Shown here piece by piece: positions 23,729 to 30,985 of a DNA stretch of 37,877 nucleotides. Each line of letters begins with the position of its first letter. The first letter of the stretch is position 1. Under the pieces are notes generated by a model. The model searched no databases and was not told the origin of the DNA. It saw only the letters and a list, made by a program, of their open reading frames with translations. Made by a program: the position numbers and the translations under genes. Source of the DNA: SAR202 cluster bacterium bin22 (GTDB lineage Bacteria > Chloroflexota > Dehalococcoidia > Lucifugimonadales > UBA3495); assembly GCA_002238505.1 (NCBI GenBank), contig MPMM01000026.1, positions 1 to 37,877 of the forward strand, given 5' to 3'.

Positions 23729-24313
23729 ATGGTTAGTAACAACTACATACGCCTATCGCAATGGGCGGCCCAGCAAGGCATGCACCGCATGACGGCGTGG
23801 CGTCACCACAACGCCGGCACGCTTCCGCCGGAACTGCAGCCAAAGAGGGTCGGCAACATCATTTACGTCCTGGCCAATCCCCAGGCTCCAGCAGGCCGGA
23901 TTGTTGGCTACGCCCGGGTCAGCGGCGCTGAGCAGAAGCCCCACCTGGAGAACCAGGCCAACCGCCTGTGGGCCTACGCTGGACAGCAGGGCATCCTGCT
24001 GGACCAGGTAGTGTCCGAAACCGCCAGCGGGCTGGACGACCGCAGACCCAGGCTGCGTAAACTGCTGGGTGAGCCGACAGTCCAGACCATCATCGTTGAG
24101 CACCGGGAGCGGTTGGCCCGGTTTGGGGTGGGCCTGGTGGAATCCATGCTGGAGGCCCGGGGCGGCTCGCTGATGGTGATTGACGATGCGGAAGTATCCG
24201 GCGATCTGGTGCGGGACATGACCGAGATACTAACCTGTTTCTGCGCGCGGCTCTACGGGAGGCGTAATGCTGCCCATCGAGCACGTCGGGCCATTGAGGC
24301 GGTCAGTGGCTGA
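23729..24313 (+). CDS. tnpA: IS607-family serine recombinase TnpA
   Basis: A 194-residue protein with the IS607 layout: an N-terminal MerR-like DNA-binding domain (YIRLSQWAAQQGMHRMTAWR, HHNAGTLPPE) and a serine resolvase domain (GRIVGYARVSGAEQK with the nucleophilic serine in YARVS, VSETASGLDDRRPRLRKLL, TIIVEHRERLARFG). The C-terminus overlaps the start of the TnpB frame by 47 bases, as in many IS607 elements. It appears intact and could still be active in trans, but its own element has lost the right end. Confidence 0.85.
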   Translation: MVSNNYIRLSQWAAQQGMHRMTAWRHHNAGTLPPELQPKRVGNIIYVLANPQAPAGRIVGYARVSGAEQKPHLENQANRLWAYAGQQGILLDQVVSETASGLDDRRPRLRKLLGEPTVQTIIVEHRERLARFGVGLVESMLEARGGSLMVIDDAEVSGDLVRDMTEILTCFCARLYGRRNAAHRARRAIEAVSG

Positions 24314-24987
24314 GCTCAAAGGCAAGAAGCGAAGGCAACCCAGTTCCTGTCCTGACGGCTGGCTGCCTGCCGCCATCGTGGTACAGTTGGAACTGACTCG
24401 GAGGCAAGAAAACTACGCCCAGCGCTGCGTGGGAATCGCGCGCTTCGTCTACAACCGCATGGTGGCCAACGACCAAGCTGTCCGGGAGGCTGGCCTGTGG
24501 CGGACGCCCCACGAACTGGAGAAGGAGTTCTACGCCGTCAAACAGACAAATCCCACGCTCGGCTTCGTAACCGAAGTGAGCAAGTTCGTGGCCCAGGGGG
24601 CCTGCCGCAATTACCGCAATGCCCGGGCTCGCTGGCTGAACAAAGCTCTCAAGGCCCGCCGCCCAGTGTTGCACAAGAAATTGCGCACCGGCGCCGGGTC
24701 GTTCCTGGCCGCGTCAGGCATCGCCGTCATCCGCTACCACGGACACCGCGCATCCGGCTGCCTTATCTGGGCAGTGTGCGGATGACACGTTCACTGCCGA
24801 GGGAGTTCCCCACGAGGTGACCATCCGGAAACGGAACGGCCGCTGGTACGCCAGCATCGCCTGCTGGAAGCCGCCCGTGGCGCCGCCCCAGCGAGAGACC
24901 CAATCGGTGGGCGGCGTGGACGTGGGCATCAGTCCCCTGGCGGTGGACATCGGCGGGGCGGGCAGACTCCTGAAGCGAGACCTTTGA
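24267..24987 (+). pseudogene. tnpB: IS607 TnpB, frameshifted and truncated
   Basis: The first frame reads VVQLELTRRQENYAQRCVGI, FVYNRMVANDQ and LGFVTEVSKFVAQGACRN, the TnpB N-terminal region, and stops at 24785. A second frame gives RIRLPYLGSVRM and a third gives TIRKRNGRWYASIACW and VGGVDVGISPLAVDIGG, which is the RuvC-I motif with its catalytic Asp. It ends at a TGA at 24987 with no RuvC-II, zinc ribbon or RuvC-III. At least two frameshifts and loss of the last half make the RNA-guided nuclease inactive. Confidence 0.8.
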
Positions 24988-25024
24988 GATTGATAACCTC
25001 TGGGCAGGGGATGTGAGATAAAAA

Positions 25025-25117
25025 CAGACTTCGCCAAGTCTAACGATGGGCCTTCCAAGATGCGGCTTCGCGCCCTCTTGCGGTCTATCGTTGTTATTGG
25101 CAACTTGGCGAAGTCTG
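25025..25117. repeat. Perfect 15-bp inverted repeat with nested stem
   Basis: CAGACTTCGCCAAGT (25025-25039) is complementary to ACTTGGCGAAGTCTG (25103-25117). Inside, AACGAT (25042-25047) and ATCGTT (25088-25093) add a further stem, and GGGC/GCCC a third. The block starts 38 bases after the truncated TnpB and marks the border to AT-richer DNA. It may be a small palindromic mobile element, a structured RNA or an operator region for the next gene. Confidence 0.65.
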
Positions 25118-25147
25118 CCCGTATCTTGTCTGCAAGGGGGTTCCTCT

Positions 25148-25540
25148 ATGACTAAATTGAGGGCATCGGCGCTCTTACTTCTTGCGAGTTTCCTTATAGT
25201 TGTCACGCTTGTTTATTTCACTATGGATCGAGATGTAATTTCCTTATCGGATAGGTCCCCTAAAGCAACTCCTACTCTTGAGGTAATACAAGCTCCGTTG
25301 ATTACGCCGAATCCCTCACCTACTCCTGGGCCTACTTCTACCTCTATGCCCCGGTCATCCGGCTCCGGTTTCAGTGGCTTCAGTGTAGATAGAAATAGGG
25401 AAGGTATTAGAATCCCTGAATCTGGACCTCTGTTCTCCGGCAAAGCAGGGAAATGCCGTATCGCTAGAATAAACGCCCAGAATCAAAGCGACGAAGGGCG
25501 CCGACAACGTGGGTTGAGAGACATAGAACGGTATTGCTAA
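25148..25540 (+). CDS. Secreted or anchored small protein with Pro/Thr linker
   Basis: A 130-residue protein beginning MTKLRASALLLLASFLIVVT (a signal anchor without a lipobox cysteine), followed by a PT-rich spacer (TPNPSPTPGPTSTSMP) and a basic Gly/Ser-rich tail ending RGLRDIERYC. AAGGGGG lies seven bases before the ATG. Codon use is more AT-rich than in neighbouring genes, suggesting transfer. It is followed 65 bases later by the Nmad2 gene on the same strand, and the two may have arrived together. Confidence 0.55.
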   Translation: MTKLRASALLLLASFLIVVTLVYFTMDRDVISLSDRSPKATPTLEVIQAPLITPNPSPTPGPTSTSMPRSSGSGFSGFSVDRNREGIRIPESGPLFSGKAGKCRIARINAQNQSDEGRRQRGLRDIERYC

Positions 25541-25605
25541 TTCAAAGACCCGGCCATAGACGCACTTTCTGGCCGGGTCTAAACCAGGGGGTGAAAGCAG
25601 GACAG

Positions 25606-26289
25606 ATGGTTAGACTATATTCGTATGTAGTAGCACTTGATACCGGCTTTGCCCCCAATCCCTTTCACGGCTATTGCACCTTGGCAACGTGCATGCCACA
25701 AATACGTGAAAGGGCCCGGAAAGGTGATTGGATAATCGGCACAGGCTCAAATTCCCAAAACAGGAGGCGTGGCGGTCGTCTCGTTTTCGCTATGCGCGTG
25801 ACCGAAAAAATGTCCTTCGACGGGTATTGGAACGACCCACGGTTTTTGGATAAGAAGCCTATCAAATGTGCAGAGAGAATGTGGAGGTGCGGCGATAACA
25901 TATACTCTGCGGACCCTTGTACCGGTGAACGTAGGTCAGTTGAGTGGTCTTTCCATTGCAAGCCGGACGAAAAGTGCAAGGACTCCAACTCTGACTGGGT
26001 TCTTATCAGCAACGATTTCGTCTATTGGGGTGGTGGCGGACCATGTTTTCCTGAGTTCAACGGAATTAGCATCCTCTTTCAAGGACGGGGATACAAGAAA
26101 TTCCCTGGAAACGGGCGCGAACAAGAGAAGACTGCTCAACTGGGCGCAATACAGGAATTCGTCAACTGGTTTCGCGAACGCAATGAGCGGGGGCGGTGTG
26201 GATACCCTACGGAATGGGCATATAGGACTCGAAAGCCGTGGGGTAGTTCATGGAAACCCTGCGAAGCCCCTTCCCTGGCCTCTCTGTAG
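25606..26289 (+). CDS. Nmad2-family protein (nucleotide modification associated domain 2)
   Basis: A 227-residue protein. The opening MVRLYSYVVALDTGFAPNPF followed by GYCTLATCMPQIRERARKGD, WIIGTGS, LVFAMRVTEKMSFDGYW with DPRF, CGDNIY, SDWVLISNDFVYWGGGGPCF and ISILFQGRGYKKF is, from memory, the signature of Nmad2 domains. These occur with DNA base hypermodification systems in phages and bacteria and are predicted, not proven, to bind or process modified nucleotides. ATG 25606 has AGGA seven bases upstream. AT-richer codon use than the flanks suggests acquisition. No base-modifying enzyme is visible nearby. Confidence 0.7.
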   Translation: MVRLYSYVVALDTGFAPNPFHGYCTLATCMPQIRERARKGDWIIGTGSNSQNRRRGGRLVFAMRVTEKMSFDGYWNDPRFLDKKPIKCAERMWRCGDNIYSADPCTGERRSVEWSFHCKPDEKCKDSNSDWVLISNDFVYWGGGGPCFPEFNGISILFQGRGYKKFPGNGREQEKTAQLGAIQEFVNWFRERNERGRCGYPTEWAYRTRKPWGSSWKPCEAPSLASL

Positions 26290-26403
26290 AAAACGGGCCG
26301 CCAATGCCACCGAAATTTGCGGAGCGGTCTGGGCGTTCCCTGGTCAAAGAGAATTCTCAAAGTTTCCTACAGGGATGGATGCTTTCAGGGAATCCGCCAC
26401 CAA
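26290..26403. other. Intergenic, no feature seen
   Basis: Convergent gap between the Nmad2 gene and the end of the surface-protein pseudogene. No hairpin or open frame stands out. Confidence 0.4.
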
Positions 26404-28827
26404 CTACAGGACCTCCCTGACCTTCTGCTCTTCTGCTCCTTCGAACCACTCCAGGAAGTCCGCCACGGTGGAAAGGATACGCCGTCGGTGCGTGGCAGAA
26501 GGGGTGTAGGCAGCCCTGGGTCGGCGGCGCTGCCGCTGCCGGGGTACAGGGCGAGGCTGACCCCTTCCGGCTGGGCCGGGGCGTCCAGGGTGGCCGTGAC
26601 GGTCACCGGCCCGGCGCTTTCGCTCACCGCAGCCGCGCCCGGGGCCAGGGTCACGGCAGCGGGCGGGCCCACCCAGGTCTCGCCACCGACCCCGCCACTC
26701 TACTGCGTGCCCGTGCCGCTCCCGTCGTCCGTCACCGTCACCTTCACGCTGGGGCCGGTGGTCCCGTCCAGCCGGTCCACGCCCCACTTCTCCCGCCAGT
26801 CCTCCTCATCGAGGCCCAATTCCTCCCACATGGGCAGTCCCTCCAGTTCGCTGAACGGCAGGCTGTTGAATATGGGTTCGACCACCGTCGTCTCTCCGCC
26901 CTGGCACAATGAGGCGTCTATCTGGAGGTCCAGCCCCTCGTTCCACGGCAGCGCATACCGGTCCTCCGGCGGTCCCCACCAGGCGTCCTCCCAGAACTCC
27001 TTGCTGGGATACATCGGATTGGTGGGCAGCAGGATCCGGTGCTGCTGGTAAACCAGCCCTTCGGTCAGGCACTCCGGGCCGATGGAGTGGAAGTACACCA
27101 GCAGGGGCCACCGGGGAGCCTGAATCAGGCTCACGTTGAAGCTGCCCGAGCCGCCCTTCTCCACCTCCAGCTCCTGCGTGGACACCTTTACCGAGTGCCC
27201 GGTCAGATTCAGCGTCACCTGGATGGACCGGGACCACTCGCTGTGCCCGTAGGAGTTGCCGGCCCGCACCTGGAATTCGTAATTCGAACCGGGCGCCAGG
27301 CCGATAACCGTCACGCCGGTGGCCGTCCCGGGCTTCACCTCCCGGGGTTCGTGGACGTTGGACTGCCATTCGTAGTATTCCGCCTCCCCGCCGACGCTGG
27401 GCTTGTCCCATGCCAGCTTCACGAAGTTGCGGCCCACCTGGGTGACGCGCAGGTTCTCCGGCTCTCCCGGCAGATCGGCGGGCGCGCCCTCCGTCGTCGC
27501 GCAGGCGCGGGCGGCGAAGGGACCGACGCCCCCGGCGTAGGTCGCCGCCACCTGGTAGCAGTATTCCTGCCCCGGCAGCAGGCCGGTGTGCTCGTAGCGC
27601 CTGGGGCTGGTGCGGTAGCCGTGCTCCAGCGTCTGCCATGACTCCGGGGAGGCCGGGGTGTAATCTATGCGGTAGCCGGTGACCCGGCCGGCGCCGAACC
27701 CCGGCTGGTCCCAGGTCAGGTCGATGCGGCCCCGGCCGTCGGCCGTGGCCGCCAGATTCTGCGGCTGGCCCACCGCTTCGGTGGCGGCGTTGGCGAACAC
27801 CCAGACGCTCTCGAAGTCGGCGTTGCCCGCGCCGGTCCCCACCGCCCGCACCCGGTACTGCCGGAGGGCCCCCGGCGCCAGCGTGTCGTCGGTGTGTTCG
27901 TGGGACGTTGTCGTTGCGGAAAGCACGGTCCGGGTCTGCCCGGCCGGCAGCCAGTTCCAGGTGTTGCCGTCCGTCGAAAATTCGAGGTGGTAGCCGGTGA
28001 GGCTCACGTCGGCCACGGCTTCGGGTTCCCTCCACGACAGGTCCACCCGCGACTGGTTGATGGCCCGCGCGGTGAAGTTCCGGGGCGCGCCCGGCGTCAG
28101 GTAGTCCCTGGTGGCGGCGGCGAAGGCCCAGTCACTCTTCACGACCACCTGCTCGCTGCCGCTGCCCACCGTGCTCACCGCCCGCACCCGGTACTGCCGG
28201 ACGGTATCCGCCGCCAGCGAGCTGTCGGTGTGGGTGAAGCTCGTTCCGGGTTGTCCCGTCGCCGTCGCCACGGAGGTCCAGGTGTTGCCGCCGTCCTGGG
28301 AAAAGTCCACGTCGTAGCCGGTCACGGTCACGCCGTTCACGGCGTCGGGGGCGCTCCACGACAGAGTTGCCTGGGCGTCGCTGGACCCGCTGGTGCTGAA
28401 GCCCCCGGGCGCGCCCGGACGTTTCGCCGATGGCTCGGACCACGGCCCGGGTACATCAAAAATGTTCACCGCCCGCACCCGGTAGGCCGGATTAACGGTC
28501 TCGGAAGCCATGTCCACGTACATCGTTCCCACCACATCGTCCGCCACCGTAGTCCAGGAGTTGGCCGACCGCTGCACTTCGTAGTGGGACACCACGTGTC
28601 CGTTCAGGGCCTCCACCGCCTGCCAAGTGAGGATCTTCACCGCCTGCCTTTCCGTCGCCCGTACGCCAACCACCGCGTTGGGATGGCCCTCTCCGGTTCC
28701 CGAGCGGGCCGTGATGGTCGACGTGTCGTTGTCGCCGATGTAGTCGTAGTAGGCGGCGGTGTGCCAGCTCGCGCCGGTGTTGCCGGTGCAGGCCGTTTCG
28801 CTGCTGGCCGCTATGTCGTTGCCGTCG
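26404..28827 (-). pseudogene. 3' half of the transposon-split surface protein (FN3 repeats)
   Basis: Reading the minus strand from the transposon border, the frame is open from 28868 with no start codon: DGNDIAASSETACTGNTGAS, then at least five FN3 domains (for example YEVQRSANSWTTVADDVVG and PGAPGGFSTSGSSDAQATLS) and a domain around VSTQELEVEKGGSGSFNVSL, down to a TAG at 26700-26702. The same frame resumes behind the TAG with PPAAVTLAPGAAAVSESAGP (a Calx-beta-like domain). A further frameshift near 26520 is needed to reach the natural-looking end DFLEWFEGAEEQKVREVL. The 5' half is at 32893-34992. The C-terminus was thus already decaying or ends at the TAG. Confidence 0.8.
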
Positions 28828-28852
28828 GGGAACGTTAGGCACTTTAGACCCC
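28821..28852. repeat. Left target duplication and terminal inverted repeat
   Basis: GCCGTCG (28821-28827) is the 7-bp target duplication. The element then starts GGGAACGTTAGGCA, and the inverted repeat runs to 28852 (ending TTTAGACCCC), 25 bases in all, with one mismatch against the right end. Confidence 0.85.
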
Positions 28853-29170
28853 GGGACTTTCCCCGCTCTCAGCCCACCCCATGATCACGTACAGCATCAC
28901 CCAGAGGCACTGGCCGATGAATGGGACCAAGAGGATTAGCAACCACCTCGCGCTCATGTTCACGTCATGCAGGCGTTTGACCAAGCCGACGTTGAGCCAA
29001 AATAGCACCGGCACCAGCATGAATATGCCGAGGGCGTTCACTATCCCGCCGCCTCCCCCGATCGCGGCCAAGACCGCGATTAGGCCGAGAACATGCGAAG
29101 GGATTAGGTAACGAGTCCAATAGGCTTTGCGGCCAATGCGTCCGTGAAAGGGGAAAGTGAGAAGGTACAT
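28844..29170 (-). CDS. DUF805 membrane protein (transposon cargo)
   Basis: A 108-residue DUF805 family protein: MYLLTFPFHGRIGRKAYWTR, a first helix region VLGLIAVLAAIGGGGGIVNA, then LVKRLHDVNMSARWLLILLV and PFIGQCLWVMLYVIMGW. The FxGRxxRxxYW start and VKRLHD-x-N-S-RW loop are the family hallmarks. The function of DUF805 is unknown; it is often a small inner-membrane protein. ATG 29170 follows a GGGGG run. The stop lies inside the left terminal repeat, so the gene ends exactly at the transposon edge. It is the last gene of the cargo operon. Confidence 0.75.
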   Translation of the reverse strand: MYLLTFPFHGRIGRKAYWTRYLIPSHVLGLIAVLAAIGGGGGIVNALGIFMLVPVLFWLNVGLVKRLHDVNMSARWLLILLVPFIGQCLWVMLYVIMGWAESGESPGV

Positions 29171-29210
29171 ACGGGGAACCCCCTTTTGTGTGTCTACGTT
29201 CAACGTTGGC

Positions 29211-29627
29211 CTACCACCACCTGAGTCGGTGATACAGCCCCTTCAAAATTAGGAACAGCCCGAAGCCTGCACCAACTAGCGCGGCCCGGCCAACATTCTC
29301 GAGGAGGCCCCCTATCGGCCCTGGTTCGCCACCTATCAGAGTCGCCGGAATAAATACTGCGGCAACCACGAGTACCGCCGCACCGAATATGCTCGCTCCC
29401 CAGCGCACGGTCTTCAACCAATCTCCTTGTTCCCCTTTTCTTGCGCCCTTTTTGGCATCTCTTTCCTGCCGCCGGAGCGCGGGCATCTTCTCCTTAACTT
29501 CGGCGATTAGGTTCTCCGCGTATTCCTCTGTGTAGCCCCTGTCCACGAGATCATTCTTAATGGCGCGCTCGGACTTGCGCTGCCTGAGTTGCTGATAGAC
29601 TTCATCGGCCAGATTAGTTGCCATCAT
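29211..29627 (-). CDS. Two-helix membrane protein (transposon cargo)
   Basis: A 138-residue protein with a helical cytosolic N-terminal part (MATNLADEVYQQLRQRKSER and DRGYTEEYAENLIAEVKEKM) and two membrane helices (WGASIFGAAVLVVAAVFIPA; AALVGAGFGLFLILKGLYH). The RKSERAIKNDLVDRGYTEE part resembles short helix pairs in which a negative design binds a partner protein, but no family is named. AAGGAGG lies five bases before ATG 29627; ATG 29624 is an alternative. It sits between the lipoprotein (36-base gap) and the DUF805 gene (41-base gap), all on the minus strand. Confidence 0.65.
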   Translation of the reverse strand: MMATNLADEVYQQLRQRKSERAIKNDLVDRGYTEEYAENLIAEVKEKMPALRRQERDAKKGARKGEQGDWLKTVRWGASIFGAAVLVVAAVFIPATLIGGEPGPIGGLLENVGRAALVGAGFGLFLILKGLYHRLRWW

Positions 29628-29662
29628 GATTCCTCCTTGTGAGCTTCGCCCTGTTGGTTGTG

Positions 29663-30274
29663 TTAGCGATCTTCGGCGTAGGGAGAGGCAAAATACTGGA
29701 CCCGCTTGGTGGGAACCTCTTGAATCCAGTCCGGCCCTGCCGGTTGGAACCTTCGGAGGGTGATTTGATGACAGCCTACGTCGAAAGGCAGGAAGTCCCT
29801 CAGGCAATAGTCCTGAATGTCCATGTACGATACAAGAAGCGAGTAACAGCGACGCCTCTTGAACGTGTCCTCAGGGATTCTAGCGATGATCATGGCGTTC
29901 TTGTCACTGGTGCTTGCGGCTATCGGAGCATGAGCGAAAAAGTGGCTTCTGCGCGGCGCAGGGATATCTTGGTAACACCCCAAGAGCGAGAACGGCTCGC
30001 CATCCGCCCAGAAAGTTGGGCCGGATTCAAGCTGTCCGATTTTCGCAATCCTGTGTGGGTCTGTCGAACTAGGATGGGACAAGCCCGGGGTGGGCGTGGG
30101 CGCAGGAGTTGGCGTTGTCGTTGGTCGGGGTGTTGGCGTCGCAGGTAGTGGCGTGGCGGTGACTGTGATCCTGATTACTTCGGGTGGTGGTGGTGTGGGT
30201 GCAGGGGAGCGTTCGGCGCAAGCCAGGGTAAGACAAGTGGTCAGGAGCAAGAGCCAAAGAAACCAAAGGCGCAT
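29663..30274 (-). CDS. Pro/Thr-linker lipoprotein (transposon cargo)
   Basis: A 203-residue lipoprotein. The leader MRLWFLWLLLLTTCLTLAC has the lipidated Cys at residue 19, followed by a PT linker ([17 protein letters not shown]) and a globular domain with HRIAKIGQLESGPTFWADG, MIIARIPEDTFKRRRC and LLVSYMDIQDYCLRDFLPF. No family is recognised. AAGGAGG precedes ATG 30274, and upstream residues of the open frame are discarded. The style is the same as the chromosomal lipoproteins at 3.6-6.1 kb, so the element probably originates from a related organism. It is first in the cargo operon, transcribed away from the transposase. Confidence 0.7.
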   Translation of the reverse strand: MRLWFLWLLLLTTCLTLACAERSPAPTPPPPEVIRITVTATPLPATPTPRPTTTPTPAPTPTPGLSHPSSTDPHRIAKIGQLESGPTFWADGEPFSLLGCYQDIPAPRRSHFFAHAPIAASTSDKNAMIIARIPEDTFKRRRCYSLLVSYMDIQDYCLRDFLPFDVGCHQITLRRFQPAGPDWIQEVPTKRVQYFASPYAEDR

Positions 30275-30448
30275 CGGGAGCCTCCTTGCCGAGAATAAGG
30301 CTACTTGCGACAGGAACCCCATCCATAGCTTGCGCCAGCAAGGAGGCACGAAGGCCAAATCCTCGATAGCGCAAGCGGCCTGGTAGGCCAATGGGCATTG
30401 GGTCGTGAGTTTCCTGTCGCGCGGTAATGGTATCACCCAAATCCGGGA

Positions 30449-30547
30449 GTCTGTCAATATGGGGCGTTAGCGGCGTGTTTTGATACTTCATCCCAACGTT
30501 TGACAGACGCCCTCGTGCGGGCCTACGGTAAATTCTGACGTCTGTCA
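30449..30547. promoter_or_regulatory. Divergent promoter region with repeated TTGACAGAC boxes
   Basis: GTCTGTCA occurs at 30449-30456 and 30540-30547 and its complement TGACAGAC at 30501-30508. Read on each strand, this gives TTGACA-type -35 boxes: plus 30500-30505 with a weak TACGGT 18 bases on, and minus 30458-30453 facing the lipoprotein operon with a weak ATACCA 18 bases on. TGACAGACG (30501-30509) and CGTCTGTCA (30539-30547) form a perfect 9-base inverted repeat. This would drive both cargo operon and leader/transposase transcription, possibly under a common repressor. Confidence 0.5.
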
Positions 30548-30568
30548 GAGAACAAAGGAGGTGAAGAG

Positions 30569-30604
30569 ATGAAGAACAAGCATTCTCCCGGCCATAAAGG
30601 GTGA
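30569..30604 (+). CDS. 11-aa leader peptide overlapping a hairpin
   Basis: MKNKHSPGHKG is preceded by an ideal AAAGGAGGTGAAGAG, far better than most sites in this window. Its codons from the fifth onward form the left arm of an 11-bp hairpin: CATTCTCCCGG (30581-30591) pairs with CCGGGAGAATG (30605-30615), and the TGA lies in the loop. A ribosome on the peptide would therefore melt or block the stem. Downstream lie ATG 30627 (42-codon frame) and ATG 30704. This architecture suits translational or transcriptional attenuation of the transposase. Confidence 0.5.
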   Translation: MKNKHSPGHKG

Positions 30605-30703
30605 CCGGGAGAATGTGGTGAAGGAGATGGGAACTCCATCTACAACAATTAGCACATATGAGCTGACAAATACACAATTACCCAAACTTAAGAAGGTGAA
30701 AAA

Positions 30704-30985
30704 ATGGGAAAAAACTCCATCACCGGCCCGGCCATTGCGCTCTACGGTCCGATAAATGGGACCTGTCATTGCGAGGCCAAGTGCCCGGTCAAACCTAGGA
30801 CCAAGAGGCGGGTCTTTGCTCAGGGACACGACGCCAGATTTAGGTCAAACCACAAGTACCTACCTAGTGTTGGGAAATGGGTTTACGAAAAGCGTAATCA
30901 AAAGCGCAGGAGCCGCCGAAATATTGACAAACAGGCATCCCCCGTGGTAAAATCGAAGCATAATCAGAAGCAGGGGAAAGAGGAA
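30704..30985 (+). CDS. CxC / GHDAR small zinc-type domain in frame with the transposase
   Basis: With its own site AAGAAGGTG before ATG 30704, this segment encodes GPINGTCHCEAKCPVKPRTK, RVFAQGHDARFRSNHK and a basic tail KRNQKRRSRRNIDK. CHC, C and the GHDAR block recall small phage-type proteins with a CxCG-FxxGHD pattern. No stop separates it from the transposase start at 30986, so it could be a fused N-terminal domain of a 210-residue product or simply lack a stop. The internal promoter at 30924-30953 favours a separate transposase start. Confidence 0.45.
30924..30953 (+). promoter_or_regulatory. Transposase promoter
   Basis: TTGACA (30924-30929) and TAAAAT (30948-30953) are 18 bases apart, a near-consensus sigma-70-type promoter, 32 bases before the proposed transposase ATG at 30986 (site GAAAGAGGAA). 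Confidence 0.65.

Noticed and set aside
25025-25117. Inverted repeat considered as a TnpB guide-RNA (omega RNA) remnant
   Set aside because: Guide RNAs overlap the 3' end of complete tnpB genes, whereas here the TnpB 3' half is deleted, so the link is not supported.
26404-26787. 127-aa minus-strand frame as an independent gene
   Set aside because: Only its last 40 codons look like protein; the first part is out of phase with the FN3/Calx-beta frame, so it is a frameshifted tail of the larger gene.
28673-28673. GTG at 28673 as the start of a 657-aa FN3 protein
   Set aside because: The frame is continuous upstream to the transposon border and the codon lies inside an FN3 domain; the real start is at 34992 before the insertion.
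26806-28842. Arg-rich 409-aa minus-strand and 314-aa plus-strand frames over the FN3 region
   Set aside because: Highly biased Arg/Gly/His composition and overlap with the FN3 frame on the correct phase show they are shadows.
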